DNA from: Lingula anatina
Taxonomy: Eukaryota; Brachiopoda; Lingulata; Lingulida; Lingulidae
Direction of reading: 5' to 3'
Assembly (NCBI RefSeq): GCF_001039355.2
Contig: NW_019774513.1
Location: 774,329-838,328 of the forward strand
DNA length: 64,000 nucleotides
Shown: positions 24,302 to 38,800 of the stretch, piece after piece
How positions within the stretch are numbered: position 1 is the first letter of the stretch
How the letters are laid out: the number at the start of each line of letters is the position of its first letter
The notes under the pieces: model-generated
Told to the model about the DNA's origin: nothing
The model's input: only the letters and a program-made list of their open reading frames with translations
Databases searched by the model: none
Program-made: the position numbers and the translations under genes

Positions 24302-27300
24302 TAATTGCTGAACTTCTTTGTTGGCAATGGAAATGTTTCCCCCACATCACAGCACTTGTTGTGAGTTAGGGTAATACATGTGGAACAAATTAGAGGTAAG
24401 AATATCTGCCAGTTGCCAAAAGGCTATGTTTTTCTGAACAAGGTGTAACTGGACTCCTGTGTGTAATTTATAGGCTTCTTTATTTGCCAGTTTAAAAGTT
24501 TTTACCTTTCTGATAAGAACAGTTGCCTGGGATGTGTAAAGGTTATCACACATGTTGGCAAACATGCAGAGATCTAGATAGGTACTTGAGTACGTGCTGT
24601 TTCACATGTGACTGTTTGCAAGCATGCTCATGAGCACATGCATGCACGCACCCACATGCAAACATACACACACACACTTGGCATCAGCATAGGATTTAAA
24701 CAACTCATCCAGTTCACACCATAAGCAGTCAACAGTCAGTTGATGCCATTACCCATGCCTTGGTCTTTTGTTGACTCTTTTTACCAGATTATCTGTGTAC
24801 TACTTCATTCCACTTGAAATCTATTTAAACAATGTTGTGTGAATGATGCTTTAGTGCATTAGGTCTCAGCAACTCTTCCTTGAAAATTCACAATGATATG
24901 AGTAACCTAGGAGCTGTGTGCTGCTTTCTCCATTCAAGATATGTCATATTAATTTTTTTTTTTTTGGGGGGGGGGGGGGGGGCAAGGAATTGTTTTTAAA
25001 GTCCATTTGTTGAAAAAATGACAGCTGTATTTTGTGTATAAGACTTTTTGAGGGAGGTTTAAACATGAAAACCTAATTTACATTTAATTGAATTATATCA
25101 GTTATATTAAATTTAGAATTCTCTTTGCAATGTTTTTTCTTTGTTAGTGCGTGTGAAATGCATTGTACCTTAGAGGGAGGTTCAGATGTCAAGTTAAGTA
25201 GGCATTTTAGTCCAACAAGTGGTTCACATGTGCAGTTTTTGTTAAAAAAATGGAAAAAAAAAACATCATGATTAGAATGACCCATGTTAAGATCTCTGCT
25301 AGCTCATGCCTGAAGCTCATATAGTAATATAATGACAAAAAAAACCTTGGCAAAATTCTTCAGTAAAAGCCAAACTGATTTGTTACCAAAGAATTGTGAA
25401 TTAGACTAAAGAAAGTTAATTAATACTCTTAAACCAAAAATTAATAATCCGTAGCATTTGAAATTTGTACATGCTTACCTGTGCTTTAAAATGAACACAG
25501 AAGCTTAAATTAATAGTGCTGTCTTTGCTGTCTTCTAACTGGTATCAAAATACAACTGTTATTAATATAAAGGTACATTATTCAACCTTTGTTGTGAGAT
25601 GAAAATTGTGCGATGTGAAGATTGGATTGATTTGTCAAAAGATAAACATATTATTATTTCATGAATTGTATTTTCAGGCGTCGACAGCTCTGCCTGTGGC
25701 CTGTGCCAAAGCGCTGTTTAACTACGATGCACAAGAACCTGGGTAAGTAATGGCATTACATAACAATGCTAATTTTTAAACATTTTCTGTCAGATAATCA
25801 TTTAAAATTCTCAAAAAATCTTCATTAATACAGTACCTGAAGATTATTTGGTAGGTAATATCATTAGATGAAACGATATGTTTAAACTTTTTCTGTAAGA
25901 TAATATTGAAATTCTTCACATAAGGAACTAATCGAGTGGAGTCTCAAAAAATGTTAATTAATGCAGTGTATATAAATTATTGATGTGCTTACTACTAGTA
26001 ATTGTCCCTGCTCTGTGTGTAAAGGGATTACCCTACCTACTGTATATATATAGGCTTGTATGGTAGTGTCATTATTTAATAACTGGGTTAACTGATAGCT
26101 ACAAGTACCATTGTTGAACTGCCACACCCAGTTAATACATTATAATCAAAGGATCTTTCTCTCTCTTGTTGCTTAGCCTGCTCTAGAACTCCCTGAAATG
26201 AATTCTATTCCAAAGCAGCTGTCCCCTCTGACTCTCACAATTTGCTTTGCTAATATTTTTTAAACATTTCAGAATGCACTCTTTCTAATATAGGGAGTGA
26301 ATGTTTTCTGAGCTATATTCCCCCCCCCNNNNNNNNNNNNNNNNNNNNNNNNTCCCCCCGAGGCAATGTCATATTATGTATCACCATCCAGAGGTCTATT
26401 TATCATAGATTTATAATCCATTGAATTGGAGTGATTATTATTTAAGTGATAATTATCTTCTTTTCTATATTTAAATCCCTCCTTTAATTTTCTTTAATCT
26501 ATGTATTTTAATTTTGAAATTAAAATTCAATTTTAAGACTGCTGACTTTCACTTTCCATTTCCCTGTGGTGTTTTCATAGTAATTTCCTCTGAGATCAGT
26601 GTGTGGGACATGTTTACAAAAAAGTTCCATGGCCTTAAGGAAACTGAATGATCTCAACCGCATTGACATTAGATTAGGCAAGTCCTACTCCGACCACTTT
26701 TATTTCTTTCCCATGAGGAGAAGGATGAATCACTGTGTGTACAATACCAGTAACTGTTACAGGTCTTACTGCTTGCTTGCTCTCACTGATGAGACATGGA
26801 TTGACATAGAAAAACATTATTGAACAAAAGGTAGAGTGCAGTAACTAGCTGCATCCTCATGTATGGGGGAACAGATCAATACTTCGTCTGGCATTATACA
26901 GAAATAAATGGGATTGATTTTTGCGTTGTTTTAGCTTATTTTTTATTTTCAAGCACCTGTATATTTTGCTGCATTTAAGGAGGGAGGATTTGGGAAGGTA
27001 TTCCTTAATAGTCTGTATCTCCCATATTATTATATTAAGTAATAGCTGTGTCCTGATAGCTAGTATTCTGAATAATTGAAGACATGTCAATTTCCCCACT
27101 AGAGATATGTGGTAATGATTATAGATGGAATTGAAAAGGTATTGCATTGCCCCCTTGTGAATACAGCTTTGTTCTCATTCAAACAAAAAAGTGTTGGTCT
27201 AGTGCATGGAAGCAGCTTGATTGCAACCTGGTTGTCTGTTATCAGTGAAGGAATATGTGGCATTTAACTATTATCTTCCCCCCCCCCCCACCCCTCCCAC

Positions 27301-30300
27301 CTGAATAAATTTATTTATTAATACAATAATTTAATTGTAAAAACTGATGATATCATGGTATTAAACCACACCTGGGGTTAGTGGCAGTAAAAGTAATTGG
27401 TTGAAGCTTGATTTATCAGCTATGTTGTCCTTTAGGTCACTGTTCTACACTGGTCTATAAACCTAGAAGAGGAATCCAATTAATATGATATAACTTAACT
27501 TGGTACTTAAAACAAGCAGTGTTGCCTTCTTTTAACGTGTTTATTAACTGAATTTGGATTCTTGCCTTGAATAAGGGTGCTTTCCCAGAGATTTAGATCG
27601 ATCTAAAGATTAAGTTTTAGATCAACCTAACTCCTTGGGGGTTCACGCTAAATTGCAGTCAGCCGAGCGGGCACCATAGTTAATTACCCCCTTACAGCTT
27701 TTAGTAGGCGGGACAGATGCTTAAGCCGGCCAAGCTGACAGTAATCTAGTGAGACTCCCCACAGGGATAGATCGATCTAAAAATCTATGGAAATGGGGTG
27801 TAAAGCTTTCCTTTCTAGCTAATACTGTATTTGTTATTGCATAGTATCTATTATGTGTTGTTATTTGACCAGAGTATGTGCTCTGTCTTTTTCCACATAT
27901 TTATGTTTGAATAATATTGTGATTTTAATCAGCAAATGATGACACGACCAAACTTTAACCTTTTAATATACTTTTTAGAAGTCTAAAGCATTCTTCTACA
28001 TAATTTACATTATCCAAAATTGAATTTCTTAACATTTCTAATCAAAGCAAAACAAGGAAAATTACTCAGTGACCTACTAGTAAATTTTCTTAAGCTGAAT
28101 TTTCTTTCACATTTGGCAAAAAATTTGATGTGTTCGTTGGGAGCCTGGGAAATGTTGAAAAATCACCTCATTAAGAAGAATTGCGAAATCTTGGGTCTCC
28201 CAGTCCCCTTTAACCAGAAAGGTAAATCTGTAATTTAGAGAAACTGATGGGAAATAGTGTTGACTTGCGTCTGTTATTTTCTAAAGTGAAGTCACTGATT
28301 GACACTAATGGCTTTACCAAGAGCACATGGGAGAGAAAGAACTGCTTTTAATGGGTCCCAGTCCACCCTGTGTGAATACTGCAAGCTGGAACCTGCAGTA
28401 ACTGGATTTGTTTTGGTTTTTGTTTTATTCAGAGACCTCACCTTCAAGAAAGGTGACATGATTTTATTGAGGAAGAAAGTGGATGAGAATTGGTTCCAGG
28501 GGGAATTGAACAACCAGCATGGCTTCTTCCCTGCCAGTTATGTACAGGTGGGAATACTATATTTTAATGTAATATATATATACTATATAAATATGATTAA
28601 TGTGGCGCTGGATACCAACATTGATATACTAGTGATTAATTGACAGAAACTGTACTTTTTACTCCACACATCCTCTATACCTGTGGTATGTTGACTGATA
28701 ATGGTCCCTGTATCACGAACCTTACAAAGCTTGTCTTGATTGATTTGAGAATTGCTTTGCTGTGATTGGTATGTTTTCAACTGAACACACCAGTCATAGT
28801 AGGCTTTATATCCCCATTTGGGGGAATTTCAGGCAACATCATATTTGATTGGTCACTTCTTCACCAAGGATTGTTGTCTATTAATGTGATTGCATTCAGC
28901 CTCCCCGTGCAGTTGGCGACCTAACTCATTGTGAATGGCCCCTTAGAGTCTCAGCATGCTTCTGTTTTAACTACACAGGAAGTTGCAAAGACATTTTCCT
29001 CATCAAGGAAGTTACAGTTGATGCAAGCAGACCAAATTTTCCTGTCTGAAGTCCCACCTACAGTGTTGCACTGTTTGATTACAACATGTGCAATTGACTT
29101 GGAGTTCTTCTATGTTGAAGACAGTAAAATTCTAATCTTTGCCTTATTGGAACTCCTAGAACTTACATTACATTAATAATCTTGCAAACAAAATATCTGT
29201 TGTTTAAGGTTATTGCATATTTCTTGTAATTTTGAGTATAAACTTTCATTTCAGGTTATCACTCCCCTTCCTACGACTGTGCCTCAGTGTAAGGCACTGT
29301 ATGACTTTGAAATTAATGACGAAAATGAAAAGGACTGCCTCACCTTCAGGAAGGTAAAACTGCTGTTGATTGTATGAAAATGCTTTTTTTCTCTCTTTTT
29401 TTTTTTAATTTTTACATGTTTAGAATTTGAAGGAATCGATTTTAAGAAGTGCTGTAGAACTGTCACTTTTAATCATACTTATTACAATTATTGTGTATTG
29501 TAAAAGTCTACAACAAAATCCCTTAGTTAGAAATAAGTCTGTGCAGTGACATCAGAAACAGGATTTCTGGTTTAAATATTAAAATTTAACTAGTTTTAAA
29601 TACGTCTAATTGTGAAGGCTTCCAATGTGTCATTGTTGTTTCCAGGATGAGATCGTCACGGTGATAAGACGTGTGGACAATAATTGGGTAGAGGGAAAAC
29701 TGGGTGACAGGATAGGGATATTTCCTATTTCCTTTGTGGAGGTAAGTACACTGCGACTTGAAGTACAGTGCAGTGCAGTATTGTATTCACTTACAAAAAA
29801 ATGGAAAAAGGCGAAGAAAATTACATACATTTTGAGAAACTTGTCACAGCTCTGAAACTTATCGTAAATGAATACTAATAAATGATAAATAGGTTACTTT
29901 GTATTTCCAGCATCAGTGTCTCCATTGCGTTTTGATGGCAGTTGTACATTGTAAAATTTTTGCCGTGTATCATGTATTTCAGTACTTCATACTCTTCATT
30001 GCTGCCTTCTGTTTTTTCAGATGAATGATCCTGCTAAGACTTTAGTTAGTTCTTCTGGGTAAGTACTGTCACCATTGAAAAGGATAAAAAACAACATTTC
30101 ATTATTTATTTCAAATTGGAAAAGATTTATTTCAATACTTAGTTGATTTTATGGGAAGCAAGTAGTTCATGTTTCTTTGCAGTTATTTAGCAAGAGGAAA
30201 TCAACTAAAGTAGATAATCACTTCCAGACAAATAGTATTTTGCAGATATTTAAAGTAAGATTTAAAGAATCAAATGTCAGTTTTTTAATGAGCAGAAATT

Positions 30301-33300
30301 TGGACTAGAGGCGTTGAATCCATTCTAATGACAAGCAAAGTAAATTTTTTATTAATACATGAAATGTTCCAGTTTGTAGGTCTTACTGAGAGTACTGCCA
30401 CTTAAAGACAATTTTTAATTGTGTCTAACAGGTCTGCAGCTCAGCAGAAGTCAAATGGAATCTCCCCCCAGACCAGTTCAGGTCACAGTAGTGGAGACAA
30501 TGGCCCAGTGCCCCCCACTGTGCCAGGGCCTGCTGCAGGGCCTAGTCCAGGGCCAAATGCAGGGCCTAGCCAAGGGTCTAGTACAGGATCAGGGGTCAAC
30601 CCAGGCCCTTCTTTACTGCCTAGACCACAGCCACAGAACCCTAAGGTTTTGGCAGCGAAATCTCAGGTGAGTTGATATTTATTTATTTATTTATTTTGTA
30701 AATAAAGAAATGTAATGGTTATTGATAAGGAGCACAGAAAGTAGTTTTAATACATATAAACCAGACCATCATGATCCAGTGTTTATGTTGTCGTCATTGT
30801 GGCTTTGAACTTTTCACTGTAAACCACTACAAATGGATAACCATGAGACTTATTCTCCTCAAACTGATTGGTTTGTGTATGTTCCAGAAAAGGCATTCCC
30901 TGTCAGGTCTGGGCAGCACAGGGCAGAAATGCTCTTCTCCTCAGTCCCAGCATAGGCACTCCATGGAGATAGCAGGCAATGTGAACTTTACTGCCAGTCC
31001 CACGACTTCTCCTGCCCCCGTGGCTAGTACAGCTAATACTGCACCAGGGGTAAGGCAGCACATTCATAGTCATATTCTGTGATAGAAATCCCCCATGTGA
31101 TTTGCCCAGTTGAAAAGAGTTTTTTTGCTGTGCCACAGATATCTAAGTTATATTTGAAAATAAACCACATTGAAATTATTTTTGGCATTGAACTGATTCT
31201 CAGATTAAAATGCATTGCCATACAGCAGCATTAACTGACTAGGCATTTGAATGTCAGAGGCATGGTTAAACTTTTCTGTTGTTAACTGTACAGAGAGACC
31301 CACAGTTACATTTATTTAAATTTGAATGTGTCTTATGTTTAAAATGGTGAAAAATGCAGGTGCATAAATTTCTATGACTTTGAATATCTCTTTTTGAACA
31401 CTTTTTCCAAGTGCATAAATGTATCTTATATCTGAAATAAAAACTCTCCATGAAATACCGAGGCCTATGAAAGAGAAAACCCCTGGACGGGTGTACAAAG
31501 TTAACCCAAATAAATGTACCATGGTTGTTGTTTCTTCAGCTGAACCAGTCACCTCCGTCTGTGCGCCATGTCCAGCCAGTCTCTCCTGCCATGTGAGTAT
31601 GCTCCTCATCTTTATTCTTTTTTAGAAAAATTCTTTCAGCAGTTTGAGCAAATGAAAATAACTTAATAAACTTTAAATAAAAGATCAGTATTTTCCAAAT
31701 TGATGTGAAGTAGTGGAAACCTTATAATTGTGATGTAACAAAAAGGGTTTCAGAACGACCTGGAGATTAACTTATATATATATAGGAATATGTTCTTCTT
31801 GGAGAAATGTCATATTGTCCAGAGATATATCTTGTCCTCTCAGTATCATATCATCCTATGAAGAGATGTATATTATTATAACAATTTCATCATCTAATTC
31901 CAGATACATTGCCCTCTATCACTACAAACCACAGAAAGAGGACGAGGTGGAGCTTCATAAAGGAGATTACTACTCAGTGGCTGAGAAGTGCCAGGACGGC
32001 TGGTTTAAGGGACGATGTTTTAAGACTGGGAAAGTGGGGGTCTTCCCTGGAAACTATGTCCAACTTGTCAAGTGAGTGAAGTGCACCAGATGTAGTTCAA
32101 AATTTTCTGTGAATCCATGCTTGTCAGAAATTTGGATTTGTGCATTTAATTTNGTGAAATAGTGTTGACTTGCGTCTGTTATTTTCTAAAGTGAAGTCAC
32201 TGATTGACACTAATGGCTTTACCAAGAGCACATGGGAGAGAAAGAACTGCTTTTAATGGGTCTCAGTCCACCCTGTGTGAATACTGCAAGCTGGAACCTG
32301 CAGTAACTGGATTTGTTTTGTTTTTTTGTTTTTTTCAGAGACCTCACCTTCAAGAAAGGTGACATGATTTTATTGAGGAAGAAAGTGGATGAGAATTGGT
32401 TTCAGGGGGAATTGAACAACCAGCATGGCTTCTTCCCTGCCAGTTATGTACAGGTGGGAATACTATATTTTAATGTAATATATATATACTATATAAATAT
32501 GATTAATGTGGCGCTGGATACCAACATTGATATACTAGTGATTAATTGACAGAAACTGTACTTTTTACTCCACACATCCTCTATACCTGTGGTATGTTTA
32601 CTGATAATGGTCCCTGCATCACAAACCTTACAAAGCTTGTCTTGATTGATTTGAGAATTGCTTTGCTGTGATTGGTATGTTTTCAACTGAACACACCAGT
32701 CATAGTAGGCTTTATATCCCCATTTGGGGGAATTTCAGGCAACATCATATTTGATTGGTCACTTCTTCACCAAGGATTGTTGTCTATTAATGTGATTGCA
32801 TTCAGCCTCCCCGTGCAGTTGGTGCATACCAACTGTGGCAACCTAACTCATTGTGAATGGCCCCTTAGAGTCTCGGCATGCTTCTGTTTTAACAACACAG
32901 GAAGTTGCAAAGACATTTTCCTCATCAAGGAAGTTACAGTTAATGCAAGCAGACCAAATTTTCCTGTCTGAAGTCCCGCCTATAGTTTTGCACTGTTTGA
33001 TTACAACATCTGCAATTGACTTGGAGTTCTTCTATATTGAAGACAGTAAAATTCTAATCTTTGCCTTATTGAAACTCCTAGAACTTAAACAGGTCCACAT
33101 TAGCCGGTATATATATATATCTTTATTTGTACATTAATAATCTTGCAAACAAAATATCTGTTGTTAAAGGTTATTGCATATTTCTTATAATTTTGAGTAT
33201 GAACTTTGTATCATTTCAGGTTATTACTCCCCTTCCTACGACTGTGCCCCAGTGTAAGGCACTGTATGACTTTGAAATTAATGACGAAAATGAAAAGGAC

Positions 33301-35859
33301 TGCCTCACCTTCAGGAAGGTAAAACTGCTGTTGATTGTATGAAAATGCTTTTTTTTTCTATTTTTTTAAAAAATATATTATATGTTTAGAATTTGAAGTA
33401 ATCGATTTAAGAAGTGAACTATGTCACTTTTAATCAAACTTGTTACAATCATTGTGTATTGTAAAAGTCTACACCCCATCTTTACAACAAAATCCCTTAG
33501 TTAGAAATAAGTCTGTCCAGTGACATCAGAAACACGATTTCTGGTTTAAATATTGAAATTTAACTAGTTTTAAATGCGTCGTCTAATTGTGAAGGCTTCC
33601 AATGTGTCATTGTTGTTTCCAGGATGAGATCGTCACGGTGATAAGACGTGTGGACAATAATTGGGTGGAGGGAAAGCTGGGTGACAGGATAGGGATATTT
33701 CCCATTTCCTTTGTGGAGGTAAGTACACTGCGACTTGAAGTACAGTGCAGTGCAGTATTGTATTCACTTACAAAAAATGGAAAAAGGCGAAGAAAATTAC
33801 ATACATTTTGAGAAACTTGTCACAACTCTGAAACTTATTATAAATGAATACTAATAAATGATAAATAGGTTACTTTGTATTTCCAGCTTCAGTGTCTCCA
33901 ATGCGTTTTGATGGCAGTTGTACATTGTAAAATTTTTGCCATGTATCATATATTTCAGTACTTCATACTCTTCATTGCTGCCTTCTGTTTTTTCAGATGA
34001 ATGATCCTGCTAAGACTTTAGTTAGTTCTTCTGGGTAAGTACTGTCACCATTGAAAAGGATAAATAACAACACTTCATCATTTATTTCAAATTGGAAAAG
34101 ATTTATTTCAATACTTTGTTGATTTTATGGGAAGCAAGTAGTTATGTTTCTTTGCAGTTATTTAGCAAGAGGAAATCAACTAAAATAGATAATCACTTCC
34201 AGACAAATAAATAGTATTTTGCAGATATTTAAAATAAGATTTAAAGAATCAAATGTCAGTTTTGTAATGAGCAGAAATATGGACTAGAGGTGTTGAATCC
34301 ATTCTAATGACAAGCATGGTTTTTTTTATTAATACATGTTTCAGTTTGTAGATCTTACTGCGAGTAGTACTTAAAGCTAATTAGTACCACCAGCGTGTAT
34401 GCTGGCGGTACTCATGGGTTTAGTCCCGACCTGTCTCGTATAGCTCCGCCCGCTCCTGTGGCTCTGCCGGCTCCTGTGGCTCCGCAGGATGATGTGGGAT
34501 ACAAGTCGCTGTTACCGCTTCTCCTCCTAGACTGCAAGGGCCTGTGTCCCCATCATTTGGATTTAGGTCACATATAATCTCAACTTGAACCCCCTGGTTT
34601 TTTTTGTCTCAGTTGGTGCATTGACCTGGGCGTGACCCTCGTTGAAACACACCCTTGTCAAAAATTTTGAAAATTCAATGCTAAATATCTCCCAAACCAA
34701 TGGAATTATGGGAAAAATTTCTACAGATGGCTGACTGTAAGTCATATGTGAGGATTTCAAATATGCCCTTGGATTTGACCTTTGACCTTTATTTCAAGGT
34801 CAAACAGGCCAAAATTTTCTAAAATTTTCAGCCGATTTTTAGAAACTAAACAGATCTTACCTATAATATTATGGGCAGGTGTTACCCTTAGGGTCATCTT
34901 TCATTTTCATGAGCTTGGGGTCAATCGGTGCATTTTCACGGTAGTAGTGGCCATTAGATGCCAAAACTGAAAACTCTCTCTAATTATGGAACCGTTAATG
35001 CTAGAGACCTCTTGTTTTTTTGCATTTTGTAGAACTTGTCAAGTGCAACACTGGTAGTTGTGTCCATTTTTTTGTTTTCTATATGGCCTAGGCATTGCAC
35101 TATATCAAAAAGTTCAACATTCAATATTCAGTGGTGAAAATAAAATGTGAAATACTCAAAAATAAGCAGAGATACACCCATAGTTACTACTGAACTTGAA
35201 TAGGAAGTCATATACTGGTAATCTTACTGTGACCTTGAAATTGATTTTTTACCTAATTTTCACCATGAACTGAACTTTGCAAATTTTCCAGCCCTTATAT
35301 CTCTAAAACTGGCAGAGATACGTCCATTGTTACTGTTGAACTTGAGTGGGAAGTCATATACTGGCAATCTAACTGTGACCTTGAAATTGACCTTTGACCT
35401 ACTTTTCACCATGAACTGAACTTAGCAAAATTTCTCTCTCTTATATCTCGAAAACTGGCAGAGATACACCCATAGCTACTATTGAACCTTAATAGGAAGT
35501 CATATACTGGCAATCTAACTGTGACCTTGAAATTGACCTTTGACCTACTTTTTATGATGAACTGTACTTTGCATGTTTTCTGGCCTTTATATTTTTTAAT
35601 TGTGTCTAACAGGTCTGCAGCCCAGCAGAAGTCAAATGGTACCTCCCCCCAGACCAGTTCAGGTCACAGTAGTGGAGACAATGGCCCAGTGCCCCCCACT
35701 GTGCCGGGGCCTGCTGCAGGGCCTAGTCCAGGGCCAAATTCAGGGCCTAGCCAAGGGCCCAGTACAGGATCAGGGGTCAACCCAGGCCCTTCTTTACTGC
35801 CTAGACCACAGCCACAGAACCCAAAGGTTTTGGCAGCGAAATCTCAGGTGAGTTGATAT

Positions 35860-35898
<39 letters not shown>

Positions 35899-38800
35899 TT
35901 TGTTTGTTTGTTTATTTTGTAAATAAAGAAATGTAATGGTTATTGATAAGGAGCACTGAAAGTAGTTTTAATACATATAAACCAGACCATCATGATCCTG
36001 TGTTTATGTTATCGTCATTGTGGCTTTGAACTTTTCACTGTAAACCACAACAAATGGATAACCAAATATTCTGCTCAAACTGACTGGTTTGTGTATGTTC
36101 CAGAAAAGGCATTCCCTGTCAGGTCTGGGCACCACAGGGCAGAAATGCTCTTCTCCTCAGTCCCAGCATAGACACTCCATGGAGATAGCAGGCAATGTGA
36201 ATTTTACTGCCAGTCCCACGACTTCTCCTGCCCCCGTGGCCAGTACAGCTAATACTTCACCAGGGGTAAGGCAGCACATTCATAGTCATATTCTGTGATA
36301 GTAATCCCCCATGTGATTTGCCCAGTTGAAAAGAGGTTTTTTGCTGTGCCACAGACATCTAAGTTATATTTGAAAATAAACCGCATTGAATTGATTTTCG
36401 GCATTGAACTGATTCTCAGATTACAATGCATTGTTATACAGCAGCATTAACTGACCAGGCATTTGAATGTCAGAGGCATGGTTAAACTTTTCTGTTGTTA
36501 ACTGTACAGAGAGACCCACAGTTACATTTACTTAAATTTGAATGTGTCTTATATTTAAAATGGTGAAAAATGCAGGTGCATAAATTTCTATGACTTTGAA
36601 TATCTCTTTTTGAACACTTTTTCCAAGTGCATAAATGTATCTTATATCTGAAATAAAAACTCTCCATGAAATACCGAGGCCTATGAAAGAGAAAACCCTG
36701 GACGGGTGTACAAAGTTAACCCAAATAAATGTACCATGGTTGTTGTTTCTTCAGCTCAACCAGTCACCTCCGTCTGTGCGCCATGTCCAGCCAGTCTCTC
36801 CTGCCATGTGAGTATGCTCCTCATCTTTATTCTTTTTTAGAAAAATTCTTTCAGCAGTTTGAGCAAATGAAAATAACTTTTAAATAAAAGATCAGTATTT
36901 TTCAAATTGATGTGAAGTAGTGGAAACCTTATAATTGTGATGTAACAAAAAGGGTTTCAGAAGGACCTGGAGATGAACTTTATCCTGCCCTGAATCAAGT
37001 AAGATCTTTTCTAGTGAGATAGGAATATGTTCTTCTTGGAGAAATGTCATATTGTCCAGAGAGATATGTTGTCCTCTCTATAGTGATATATCATCCTATG
37101 AAGAGATGTATATTATTATAACTATTTCATCATCTAATTCCAGATACATTGCCCTCTATCACTACAAACCCCAGAAAGAGGACGAGGTGGAGCTTCATAA
37201 AGGAGATTACTACTCAGTGGCTGAGAAGTGCCAGGACGGCTGGTTTAAGGGACGATGCTTTAAGACTGGGAAAGTGGGGGTCTTCCCTGGAAACTATGTC
37301 CAACTTGTCAAGTGAGTGAAGTGCACCAGATGTAGTTCAAAATTTTCTGTGAATCCATGCTTGTCAGAAATTCAAACTTGTGCATTTAATTTTGCTGTTG
37401 TCAATGTATTTTCTCCTGACATTATTGCAAATGGGTGCTGTGGCATAAAAACATTTGTATTCAGAAAATCTACAATGTTTGAAAGACATTTTGCCTCCTG
37501 AAGATATTAACACATTGTTGAAAAATTGTCTTAATAATTTAAACTGCCAAAAACAATACATCTTTTGTAGAAGAACAGCTTCAAAGTAAGTATTATTTGT
37601 TAAGAAGTGTTCTGGTTAAAATAAATAAAAAATAAAATAAATAAAAGCCTATCAGTGATAATCCACTCTTCCATTCCAGGACCCCCCAGCTGACCACCAC
37701 CAGGTCTCCCCAGAGAACCTCCGCCAATGTCCTCAATATCCGTGCCACTGGACAGGGGTCACCAGGTGGAGGCACTGTCCAGTCCTCCCAGTCCCCGGCC
37801 ACTGCCCTGGCGGCCAGCATGGATTACATGGTCACCAGGCCCAACTCTGCTGGCTCCGCACCCCCTCCCAGGCCCCCTCACCAACCCATCACTGTGGCTA
37901 TGGCCCAGGCAGCTAGGGCACAGCAAGCTAGGGGTGCCGGCGGGGGCAGTGAACCCAGTAGTCCAAAGAGTACAAGTAGTGGTGCTACATCTGCCAAGAC
38001 TGATTTCCCCCTTCCTGTGCCCCCAAGGACAGTGAGCCAGACCTCCCCACCGTCACCAAAGCAGCCTTCCACGTCGGGGTCTGCAGCTTCTGCCTTGTCC
38101 TCCCAGCAGACTGTAGCAGCTATTCAACATTCCATGTCTACCAGTAGTAATATTACCCCACCCAATGTGGTGGTGGGGGCTTCAGGAGCACTGGAACCCA
38201 TGCTGGGATCTGGGGCTGCCAAAGAGAAGGAGAAGGTAAAGTGGGGGGGGGGGGGGGGGGCACTCTTTTTAATGGTGTGGGTGTAAGTTATGGTGATGAC
38301 TTGCTCTTTTCAATAAAAAAAAAACTTTCCAAAAATATAATTTTTTATGTAGCATTTGTGGTGCTTGAACTGTATAGAATAGTACTATACGGTAGTCTGT
38401 GTTTCAATTGTGCTGCTACTACTCAACAGGAATGTTCTTTGTATAGAATTTATTACATAAAAATACATTATTAGTAACTTTCACAATTTTCCCCTTTAAA
38501 AAGATTGAGTCATTACTATAGGTTGGGTTGTGATGTGAAAATCGGCTGGGGTCTATAAAAGTCTTACACGTCAAATTGGTTTTTGGGGGAAACTCATTAC
38601 ACTCTTGTGCAGCCAATGAGAATATGAAGAAAGTGGAGGGAGATACTCATTGAAAGTGTACATGGATTTTTAAACTTTGTACATTTTATTGTGATTTAAT
38701 AATGGAATGAAAAAATAAAATTAGCTAAAAAAAGACCAATAATCCAAATATGAAAAATGTGAACAAATTGAATATTTTTTAATAAGAAAATGTCATTCTT

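Larger units (their letters stand above)
18076..25677. other. SH3RF intron 1
   Basis: A 7.6-kb intron between the RING exon and the first SH3 exon, with GTAAGT donor and TTTTCAG acceptor. It contains a poly-T run ending in an N (19852), a TC repeat (21861-21889), a palindromic element (23541-23790), a TA repeat (24214-24284) and a G17 run. No coding exon was recognised inside. Confidence 0.8.
32154..37392 (+). repeat. SH3RF duplicated exon block, copy B
   Basis: Begins immediately after the N at 32153 with sequence equivalent to position 28250. It ends where copy A also breaks off (TGTGCATTTAATTT), after which only copy B continues into the unique downstream intron. It is about 1.3 kb longer than copy A, mainly because of the insertion at about 34377-35592. 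All eight exons are intact and phase-compatible with exon 37680-38235. Confidence 0.95.

Noticed and set aside
34395-34577. Pro/Ala-rich 60-codon open frame in the SH3RF copy B insertion
   Set aside because: The composition comes from a short CTCCTGTGGCTC repeat; there are no splice sites in phase and no copy A counterpart.
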